DNA of 64,000 nucleotides, from assembly GCF_030704535.1 (NCBI RefSeq), contig NC_081823.1, positions 9,079,001-9,143,000 of the forward strand, in the 5' to 3' direction. A model generated the notes under the pieces. That model saw nothing but the letters and a program-made list of their open reading frames with translations. It was not told the origin of the DNA and did not search any database. Of the stretch, positions 11,557-21,385 are shown piece after piece (within the stretch, counting starts at the first letter, position 1; each line of letters starts with the position of its first letter). The DNA is from Vitis vinifera (Eukaryota > Streptophyta > Magnoliopsida > Vitales > Vitaceae). The translations under genes and the position numbers were made by a program.

Positions 11557-13990
11557 TGAATCTCATCCTCCAAAACGAAGGATGTTTCTCATTTTGCTAT
11601 GTTTGGTTTTTGTTACAAAAAAAAAGTGATAAAAGTGAAAAAAATAAATAGATATTTTTTTTTCTTTTAATTGATTATTCATGAAAAAGTTAAAAATTAT
11701 AAGAAATTCATTTTCTCTTGTTTGCTTTTCGAAAATGAAATGGAAAGAAAAACAAAATTAACATAAAATACAATAATTTTAAAGTCGAACCATCATTATA
11801 TTGGAAAAATTACTAATTGACAATTCAATAATCAAAACTAGTGATCAAATCCTGTTGAACCAGATGTTATAAACAAATAATTTATATATTGTTAAGATTA
11901 GAATTACATATAAAAATTTTAAATAGATATAAAGAAAATAAAATTCAATAATATTTATTTTTTCATCTCTAATATTATTAAATTAAATATATAAATATAT
12001 TAATATTTTATTAAATAAAATATATATAATATTTAAATATAAAGATATTTATTGAAATTTAATTAATTTTATGTTTATTAAAATTTATGTAGCTATTATT
12101 TTATAATTTTTAAAAATATTATGTTATTTTTAAAAAGAATCACGTGGTTTGTAATATTAAAGGAAAAAAAAAGTAGCTAAGTGGAGTTGTCTTCACTTTT
12201 TGAGACCTAACCCATGCATCCCACATCAAAATCAGAATAGGGAAAAAGGAAGTTCATAATGGCCACAAACCAACAGCGAGTCAATAGATAGCCCACACAA
12301 AGCTATGCTTCCAAGATGGAGGAGGCCCATTCGATTAGGCTTCTTTTGCCAAAAAATCAAATGGCATCCAAGTTTGAACCAACAAACTAGTTCAATGGGT
12401 CAATGGTTCAACCACCGGTTGAGTGGCGATTTTATAACTATTCCGACCCAAATGGTGATCTAGATCGAATCAGGCTCTAGTCCAGATCTAACCCATGTAT
12501 CATCTTTTTCCCTAAATTCAAAATGAACATGTATGACATGATCATACTTCCGAACTCTTCTTGATATGAGTCCCTCTAGAAAATTTGTCACAATTAGTAA
12601 GAGTCTGTTTGATAGTAATTCTAAGAAACGTTTTTAATATTTTTAATATTTAAAATTTTTCATCATTTAAGTGTTAAAAATGTTAGAAACGTTTTCTAGA
12701 ATCATTTCCAAACGCACTCTAATGTTATTTAACATGTGTTGTGAATCAACTTTAAAGAACTATAACACAGAACAAAACATATTAAGACAAGTGAATAAAA
12801 GAAGTCTCCATGATATACGAATAAACGAAGTCTTTACAAGACTGAAAACATAACAAATCAATTTCTGACATTCAATCATCATCCATATATTTTGATATTA
12901 AAAATTCGAGTATATCCACTAAATTCAATTGCTTCCTTGTCAACAAAAACTATTATTGCATGATAAAAACTTTTCCTATCTTTTGCTCTTTACACATTTG
13001 CCTCGTTAGTAGATCAACTAAAAGTCATCAATTTCATCAATCCAAGTCAAGTTTCTTTTTTCATTTACATTTTTTGGTTATTCAAAATCTTCATTTTGTC
13101 TCATTGAAAATAATAACAAAAACAAAATATATTTAAAATACAATGCCAAGAGGAGAAGTATCATGTATCGGTATCACTTATTATAGCAAGTATTGGAATC
13201 AAAAACTAAACTAATCAACCTTTCTTGGGCTAAGCAATATTGGAACCAATGAAGAGAAGAAGATCAAATCGTCACATCATATTCTTGAAAATTCCTTTTA
13301 CAATAGAATGAAAACCACTAGTAACTACTAGCCAAATACTGGAATCAACAACAAGGGAAGCAAGAAAAACAAGAAGAAATAAAAAAATCAAAGCTTAAAA
13401 CACAACAACAATAAGAAGAAGAGCAATGCTATGGAAAAAGGCTTGCACTAGATAGAATGAGACCTAAATTAGAGTGGTCTCACTATGGTACGATAATTCA
13501 TGAATAATTTTTTTTTTTATTTGAATGGTGAAATTTTTAATAACCTTTTTTTTCTTTCTAGTCTTATTGTAGGACAATACAAGCTTATGAGGAATAGAGA
13601 GAGATGGAGAGAAAGAGAGAGGAAGAGAGAAAGAAAGTTTGTTTCATTCCCTTGTTTTCACATTTTCTTGGAATGAGGCATTTACTTCGTCTAATACACT
13701 AGAGAATCCTACTTTTCAAACCTAGGTTTGTATATAATTGATATTATTCCCCTCACAACATAAGAATAATGCATGAAAAATCCACCAACTCAATTTTATT
13801 ATTAGATTGGTAAAAAATCAAATCAAATTAGATCATACTTACCTCATTATTTGTTAAAATATACTCTTGTTATTTAGTTAAAATAAGCTAGAAAAAAAAA
13901 GAAAAAAAGATCACAAAATTAATATAACAACTCCTTAAATCTTAGATTTTTTTACAATCCTCAATCTTAGATCTCACTATTATATGATCA
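11557..13990. other. Gene-free AT-rich region
   Basis: No credible coding sequence. It contains one short palindromic MITE (12600-12721) and a small GA-rich tract near 13590-13640. The rest is low-complexity and non-coding as far as I can see. Confidence 0.5.
12600..12721. mobile_element. Palindromic short MITE, copy 1
   Basis: A 122-bp element with long inverted arms: it begins AGAGTCTGTTTGATAGTAAT and ends with the imperfect complement (ATCATTTCCAAACGCACTCT). The arms are joined by TTTTTAATA/TTAAAAAT words. A second copy of the same architecture is at 52939-53062, and shorter related pieces occur near 20395 and 40950. Confidence 0.65.
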
Positions 13991-14041
13991 ACTGATATAC
14001 CCTAACCCACAAAAAACATATATCAAGTTTCAATTAAAAAC

Positions 14042-14184
14042 TACTATGACTATAGATTTCCTAAACACACTTTTTTAGGATCACCCAAAGAGACATATTG
14101 TTTTAATCTCTAATGAGATACTATGGTGTCTCTATTGAGAATACATGTTATTATCGACTCTTATCAATAGTGACTCAATTCATA
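14042..14184 (-). repeat. Inverted fragment of the neighbouring LTR sequence
   Basis: The reverse complement of this 140-base tract aligns with 16971-17105 and 14705-14845, sharing GTCACTATTGAT, ATTCTCAATAGAG, ACCAT.GTATCTCAT and GGGTGATCCTAA. It is therefore a third LTR-derived piece, in opposite orientation, just outside the left LTR. Confidence 0.65.
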
Positions 14185-14269
14185 GGAAATATAGTTAGGA
14201 TTGAGCTTTACAAAGCATGACACAGTGTAATAGATTGAGATTTACTTATAAATTTATTCATCTATGTTT

Positions 14270-15770
14270 CTTGGTTTCTTGCTTATTATTTCATATACAT
14301 TAATTGGTTATTTGAGCATGAACACCTTCATCACTTGCATTGTACCTAACTTGCATGTATTAGGAGTTGTATAGAAGATTTAAGTCATAAGTTCCTTGTA
14401 GAGTGATGAGTAGTTTATAGTTGATTCACGGATTTGGGCAATTTGTCTGAGACTATAGTACACTACCTCCTAAATGGAGAGACGACTTGTCTTGGGCATC
14501 AAGATGGTATTCTTATGGTGAATGCACTAGTGTATATAATGCACATTGGACATAATATATGATGAATCATGATGTAAGGTTATCGATTGTCATGATTCAC
14601 CAAGCAACACTAAATGGATTCTCAACCTTGAGAGGATATTGAGTTTTTACCAAAGTCAATAGGAGGCTTTAACCTATAGGTGAGACTCTAAGGTGGTCAC
14701 ATATGGGTCACTATTGATGGAAGATAGTAGCAACAAGTATTTTCAATAAAGGCACCATTATATCTTATGGGATTGAGACGATATGTCCCCTTAGGTGATC
14801 AAGAGAACATGTGATCTAAAAGACTATGATCATAACATTTCTTTTAGTAAAAATTTGGCATATGCTTCTTAGAGCCAAAGTATGTCAATTAATCACATAA
14901 TAAACAAGATTTGTAACTCAATGATTGAAGAGGTAATCTTGATAGGTAATAACACTACCTTGTTAGATTACAAACACTATTTCATGGACAGTTTGCATAT
15001 AGTGGATATAGTAGGTTATAAACTTCAACTATGTCTCGTTATTATTTACATAGAGTATTAGAGTGCAGTTGATTATTTATAGTGAGGTGTTGAATCAACT
15101 TCAAAATTAAATTATGAGAAAGCCAGTACCCATGGTGGTCCTTACTCTAAGCTCATATACCATGATGACATGGTTTATGAGAGTTAGATTGACTTTATGT
15201 TCATTCTTGTGCATAAAGGTGTTCTAATAATTATGAAATGTTACACAAGGGTAGTGAACAAGGTCTCTGAATTGAGCTAATTGATTAATTAGATAACCTT
15301 GTAAGGTTAATTAATCAATTAAGACTCAATTTAGACTAGATTAAGTAATCCAAGCCCATGTGGGCTCAAGTCACTTAACCTCAATAAGAGAACTATATAA
15401 ATGCCCTCTTAGGGGTTAAGGTTCCAAGACCTATTATTGACGGTTGTCTTCTACCTCCAAAGAAAGAGAGATTCAAAGCATCATCTCTTTCAAAACTCAC
15501 TCTTTAGAGTGTCAAGATCATGGTTAGAGTCATTATACAAAAGATCTTGAGTGTACGAGACTTCTAGGTTCTTTATACTTCTTTTTTATCACACAAAATC
15601 GATTTGGATACATTCAAATATAAGGTAAAGTTATCTATAACCTTTAATCTATTCATAAGTTAAAAATATTAATTTTTGCTTCTTTTGCATAAGATCTAGA
15701 TACTTAGGATAGATTACATGTACCAATACGATCCTGGGAATGGGAACAGAGAAATCCAAGGTTCCCTACA
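14270..15770 (+). mobile_element. Degenerate long terminal repeat, left copy
   Basis: About 1.5 kb that aligns by eye with 16510-17980 over its whole length. Shared anchors include TATTAGGAGTTGTA.AGAAG, CACTAGTGT, TTGTTAGA.TA..AACAC, GAGCTAATTGATTAATTAG, and TCCAAGC.CATGTG.GCTCAAGTC followed by a CTATAAAT promoter-like box. The right end (TTCCCTACA) is followed immediately by a degenerate primer-binding site at 15773-15784. No coding sequence is present. Confidence 0.7.
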
Positions 15771-15772
15771 AC

Positions 15773-15784
15773 TAGTATCAAAGC
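15773..15784 (+). promoter_or_regulatory. Degenerate tRNA-iMet-type primer-binding site
   Basis: TAGTATCAAAGC differs at two positions from TGGTATCAGAGC, the usual plant retrotransposon primer-binding site complementary to initiator methionine tRNA. It lies two bases after the end of the left LTR, as expected. Confidence 0.6.
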
Positions 15785-16509
15785 CCTAGGATAGGTTTTT
15801 GCTTGTTAGATTTGCTCTAGTTACGGTAACTTGGTTTTGCAAGGCTTGTTCTTTTCTTATGACCATATGGATGAATGCATGTGGATTTATTTTTACCCTA
15901 AATATGATGGTTATAATTGTGAATATTTCTTTTTCTCTTAGATTGGGTTGTAAGCTCCATGTTTAGGAGCATAAGATTTATCATTGTTTGTAAAAATTTG
16001 TTTTTTACTTTCAAGATTAGTTGTAAACTCTATTTTGAAGAGTATAGGTTTTTCCTTATAAAAGTTCAATTTTTGAATCAATCTTGTAACACAAATAAGA
16101 AGAGAATACATTCCAAAAGTGTCATCAAGTTCCATATGGATATTTGAACTAACCAAGGTAAGTTTTTTTACAGAAAAAATGTTAGAAATCGATGTAGTAG
16201 CAGTCTTAGGTGCGTAGGAAAGGAATGTAGTGCTCAAGTGCTTGGATTAGCACTTGAGTGGTGGTGTCAAGCTCTCAAGAAACTATATGATGCTCGAGCG
16301 ATCCTTCTAGTAATGCAAGTTGCTTCAAACACCTATTCTAGAATTTTGGGTGCTCAAGCACCCAAAAGGCCACTCAAGCGCTCCTTACAGTAGGTAGACA
16401 ACAAGAAAGAGGCACATAGCCGTTAGGAACTTTTGTAATAAAATAAGGTGCTAGGATAAAGCTCTTAAAGCATAACATAATGTAATAAATTTGGAATTCG
16501 TTACTTATT
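15785..16509 (+). mobile_element. Very short interior between the LTR copies
   Basis: Only about 0.7 kb lies between the two LTR-like copies, and it has no gag/pol frame. 16230-16390 is punctuated by repeated GCTCAAG and CTCAAGCGC words (for example GCTCAAGTGCTTGG, GGGTGCTCAAGCACCC, CACTCAAGCGCTCC). The layout is that of a non-autonomous element, or of an element with a large internal deletion. Confidence 0.5.
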
Positions 16510-17980
16510 TAATGATGTTTTAGTTTCACTTTTATCTATCCTTATTTCATGTATTATACTTTATGAGCATTTTTGTTTGCATCTTTTGCATTTTACGTGA
16601 CTTATGTGTATTAGGAGTTGTACAGAAGATCTAAATCATGGGTTCTTTGCAAATAGATGACTTGTGCACTACCGGTTCATGGGTTTAGGCAACCCATTAG
16701 AGGTTGTAGTGTACCACCTTTTAATTGGAGGGATGGTTGGTTTTGACTATCAGGATGGGTTTCCTATGGTGAGTACACTAGTGTGTATAAACACATTAGA
16801 TAGGACCTATGGTGAGTCATAACTTAAGGTTGTCAAGTAGTCATGACCTTACCAAGTTGCTTCATTATATTGTCTTTCAACTTTAATAGAATATTGAATT
16901 TGTGTTAAAGTTAGCAGTGGTTTTAACCTATGAGTAAGATTGTAACCTGATTATAAATTTATATGGATTAGGTCACTATTGATGGAAGCTGATAGCAATA
17001 GGTATTCTCAATAGAGGTACCATGATATCTCATGGGATTAAAATAGTGTGTCATCTTGGGTGATCCTAAGGAGGTGTGTTCATGGAAACTATGCTCATAA
17101 TAGTTCCTTAAGTGGAACTTGACATATTCTTTGAGAGTTAAGACATGTTAGTTGAATGCGCAATAGGAGGATCTGTAACTTAAAGATAGTGGAGGTAGTT
17201 TTGAAAGGTTGATAGTTTTCACCTTGTTAGACTATGAACACCAGTTCATGGGGAAACTGAACACAATGGATAGTAGGTCACAGACCGAAACACATAGTGT
17301 CTTGTTGTTATTTACATAGGATATTGAGGTTTAGTTGATTTTTTGTGGTAGGATGTTGAATCAACTTCAGAATTAGATTATGAGGGAGACAATACTTTTA
17401 TGGGTCCCAATGGTCCCCGCTTTGAGCTCATTTACCTTGTTGGCATGGATTATGAGGTTTGAATTAGTTCTAGGTTCACTTTTGTGCATAATGGTGTTTT
17501 GGTAATTACGCAAGATTACATAGTGGTAAGTGAACAAAGTCTTTGGATTGAGCTAATTGATTAATTAGTAGACTTTATTGGATTAATTAATCAATTAGGA
17601 CCCATTTTGGGTTATATTAAGTGATCCAAGCTCATGTGAGCTCAAGTCGTTTTAGTCTAATTAGAAACCCTATAAATATCCCCTAGGGTTTAGGATTTCC
17701 ATAACTTTGTCTTGCACCATCCAAAGAGACAATGAGTCATAGTCTCCACATTCCTTTCCTCCCTACTAGAAGTGTGCCAAGAACAAAGTTGGGTCATCGG
17801 GTCGAAGATCATGGGTTTACGAGACTTCCAACAACTTCAAGGTCATCTTCAACACTTGGAAGGGTTGAGAACATCCAAACCTAAAGGTTAGCACTTTAAC
17901 CCTAAAAGATCAATTTTAAAAAAAATTAGTATTGATTCCATTGCTTAGATCTAAGGTGCCAATATAGGGTTCCTTTGTAA
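16510..17980 (+). mobile_element. Degenerate long terminal repeat, right copy
   Basis: Partner of the 14270-15770 copy with the same order of anchors. It is substantially diverged from it, by eye with many substitutions and small indels, so the insertion is old. No polypurine tract or target duplication could be defined with confidence. Confidence 0.7.
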
Positions 17981-18239
17981 TAGTTTTTACTAATCCTATC
18001 TTGTGTTGTAGGTATAATTTTTGGTAAATTTGGATTGTTATCTAAATGAGTTGTCAATTTTATACAATAAGATCCCTAAGGCCATGGGAGCAGTTAATTT
18101 ATTTTATGCTATGTTTATTATTTAGCATGGGATAAATGAGTAATAAACTAATGTAAAGGTGATTTTGGTTTATCTTAAGGAAAATATATTTTCATGAGAA
18201 AATTTTTTCCATTGTTATTTATTTTGAACTAGTTATTGT

Positions 18240-19360
18240 TAAAAGTTGTATTGTTATTCCTTTTTAGACTATCCACTTGTTTAGATAAGTGGTTCTCCAA
18301 GCTCCCCCAGAGAAGAGGAAATCATCAAGTCCTTCACACTCTCCACCCTTAAGAGAATGAAGACTTTTGTGGATATGGATAGTCTAAGGATAAAAGAATA
18401 AAAAATACAATTCTCACAAGAGTCTCAATTTAAGAAATGAATAACGAAATTAGAAAATCTCGTGATAGAGAATTTATTTTAAGAAAAGTTATCAAAATTA
18501 CTAAAAGTCATTTTTTTCAAAAAGATCAAGCAGAAGAAGACATTAACAAAGCCCACAACCTCCATTGTCAAGTCCATCTTGATTTGGATTCATCGTCACC
18601 TCCACAATGGGTTGGGCTCTAGAAATCAAGGAACATGAACTCTCCTTATGGACAAGACTTGACATGTCTATGATTTACTTACAAACAAGGTGGTTTAAGA
18701 TAAAACCAAACTAGCCTTGAAACTAATCTAGATTTTTAAAAACCTTTCCTAACTCACCCTAGGCCTGAATAAGGCATCTTCATACTCATCCCTATAAGGA
18801 CGAGGTGGGTTGGGTTATCCCTCAAACTCATTTAAGTATCATCCATATCCATCTTCGCTTAATCCAAGCTTTCATCATTCTTTCTCACTTTTTAGGCAAC
18901 CAAGCAAATTAAATTATGAAGAAATTCATGTTGAAATATAAAATTCAACTCAAAATCAAATCCATGACTCTTTCAATCCCAAGTCTTACTTTTGAGTCCA
19001 AGCCATAATAAAAATCATATATTTAAACAACATGGAACTTGGATTTTAAAATTAGAATACCTTAAATTTAAAGATTATAATGGCACTTTAGACTCCACAC
19101 ATGGGATATAAACCTATACCTCTTATGCTAAAGTTTCCCCTCTTTATTTTTAAGGGATTGTTGCCCACCCAAACACTCTAGAACTCTCCAAATGCAGAGA
19201 AAAAGAACATTTATTCTTAATATATCAATGCTGTATTTTTTTTAAACCTTTGCAATATCTAAGATTCAATGTCATTGTCTTTGATGAAAACCTACTGCAT
19301 GACTTTTTCATGAGACAAGTCAATAGCCTACACTCACTACACCCTAGTTTCCCTTAGTTT
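18240..19360 (+). pseudogene. Unidentified decayed coding-like tract
   Basis: More even base composition and broken frames suggest former coding sequence. One open piece at 18437-18622 (61 codons) holds DINKAHNLHCQVHLDLDSS. A second set of frame fragments at about 19040-19210 reads like protein interrupted by stops (FKDYNGTLDSTHG, YTSYAKVSPLYF, GIVAHPNTLELSKCREKEH). It lies just right of the LTR pair and may be the remains of an integrated retroelement or pararetrovirus-like sequence. I cannot name the family. Confidence 0.35.
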
Positions 19361-20850
19361 CCTTGACTTTCTTGTTAAGGCTTTGCTTAATTCTAAAGTC
19401 TTTGCTAGACTTTGTTTATTTCCAAATTCATCCTTATCCTAATTGAATTCAATTTTAATTTTTCATTTAGGATAATTATACTTTTATTTGTAGGGTTTCC
19501 AATTCCATGTTACTATACCAAAGTCCACTTATATGTCATATTTCATCATATGACCTTAACAAATAAATTCACAATTATAAATATTAGTTTGAAGATTCAC
19601 ATGAGTAGTTAATGACTTCTTCAATGTTTCTTAATTTGAATTTTATAATTTTAACAAATTATTAAAAAAATAAAAAAGATTTATTTCCTCTTTATTTAAT
19701 TCTAGTTCTTAATTGTTGTATATTTATATTTCATATCATTGATTTGATCATAACATTACGTGTAATTATTTTAAACTTTGATTAATACAATAATCATTCA
19801 TATATTGCCGATATTAATTATAATCTTTAATTTGTTTTATTTGTAAAAGAATTTGTTTTCAATGTAAAATTGTATATGAAATAATTGTTTTTATCACACC
19901 TGTTAGAAAAGTTTTATATTAAGTGGGTGTTTGATAAACTAATTTAATAATTTAAAGTGTTTTAATAACTTAATTTAAGTGATTAAGTAAATTAAGTATG
20001 TTTGGTAAAATAACTTAATGACATGACTTAAAATAAAAATAATTTTAAATAATAAGTAAAAATAATTAACTTATTCTTAAGTCCATATTTTTATTTTACC
20101 ATTTTATCTTTATTTGTCATAATTACCTATATGATCTGTTTTGCTACTTCATGACCTTCATTATTACTTGATCTTCTTTATTCTAATTATAATTTATGAG
20201 GATAATTATGTCATTTTAATGATTTAAAATAAATTTAAAGTTAATTTTATCAAACAACCTTAATACTTAAAATAATAATTAAGTCAACAATTTAAAATAT
20301 AATTTAACTTAAAATCAACTTAATTAATTAAGTAATTAGTATTAAGTTTTATCAAACACCTCATCAAATTCAATGGTTATATATGTAAGAGTTCGTTTGA
20401 TAGTGATTTTAAGAAATACTTTTAGTTTAAAAAATATTTTTGAAAAAAATTAGATGTTTGATAAATTTTAAGAAATGCTTTAAAATATTGAAAAATTATT
20501 TATAATATTGAAAAATTATTTATAATTTTTTAAGAAAAACATTTATAGATGATTTTCCTAAAACCAAAAATTTAAATTCTCTTTAATATAAGATGAGTAT
20601 AAATCTAAATCTTAAGGTGGATTTGGTGGGAGGAAATTGGGAATTTTTTTTATAATTTATTTTCACATATTTGCCAATTGTTTTTTAGATATTGTTTCTA
20701 AATCAACAATTTAAAAATATTTTAATCTCTAATTTTTTTAAGAAATTTAATAATAATTTTAAGTGGTTCCTTAATTTCTCCAAAATAATATTTTCTTCAA
20801 AAAAGTATTTTTCTAATTTCTTCCGAGCTCTTTTTAGAAGGTCAATTCAT
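19361..20850. other. AT-rich gene-free region
   Basis: Low-complexity AT-rich DNA. 20390-20580 carries TTTGATAGTGATTTTAAGAA words related to the short MITE at 12600. A small tandem duplication of AATATTGAAAAATTATTTAT lies at about 20485-20525. Confidence 0.5.
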
Positions 20851-20911
20851 TCACAACAAGGCTCAATGGAAACAAACGGGTGCCACCTGATCGTGGGCCC
20901 ACCTCAAACTA

Positions 20912-21143
20912 TGACGTGGCGCCCAGTGTATCATCCACCTCACTGCACCACCTGCCCGTATCCAAAGCCCACAGTATGAGTACAAAGCCACCTTGCGTGT
21001 CTACGTGGCAGAATGGGATGCATCATGTCATCACCATAACACCACTCCGATGTTGACACGTCATCAGACGGTGCATTAATGACTGACGTGGCAGAATTGG
21101 ACAGGATCACTTCTGTCACTGACCTCACCTCATGTGACGTTAC
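20912..21143. promoter_or_regulatory. Cluster of ACGT-core (G-box/CRE-like) elements upstream of GIP1 exon 1a
   Basis: Five ACGT-containing motifs lie in 232 bases: TGACGTGGC (20912), CTACGTGGCA (21001), TTGACACGTCA (21053), TGACGTGGCAG (21084) and TGTGACGTTAC (21133). These are the kinds of sites bound by plant bZIP factors including G-box-binding factors. The tract is also clearly less AT-rich than its left flank, as expected for a proximal promoter. Confidence 0.65.
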
Positions 21144-21280
21144 TTCAGCTCCAAGCACCGCTGTTCTGTCTCTTTAAAAAAAAAAAAAAAACATAATAAT
21201 AATAATTTGAAAATTCTTCCATTTTTTATTTTTTAAAATCTTTCTTCATAGAAGAGTTTGTTTCTCCACAGAGTCCTCCT

Positions 21281-21385
21281 CTCTATATATCTACGCCTCT
21301 CTTTGTATTCAGTATTAGGGTTTTTCTTTTTTTCTTTTTTTCTTTTTTTTTTCTTTCTTTCTTCTTCTCTATCCTCTCTCTAGCC
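21281..21385 (+). promoter_or_regulatory. TATA-like box and pyrimidine-rich leader of GIP1 exon 1a
   Basis: CTCTATATATC at 21281-21291 is a plausible TATA box. It is followed by a long CT/T-rich tract (about 21321-21383) ending CTCTCTAGCCATGG at the start codon. Confidence 0.55.

Noticed and set aside
12360-12500. Possible transposon end with GGTTCAACCACCGGTTGAG palindrome
   Set aside because: A local palindrome is present, but no matching second end or target duplication was found.
14270-17980. Recent intact LTR retrotransposon
   Set aside because: The LTR copies are clearly diverged, the primer site is degenerate and no gag/pol is present.
18240-19360. Firm assignment as an endogenous pararetrovirus
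   Set aside because: No motif specific to that family was readable by eye; left as an unidentified relic.
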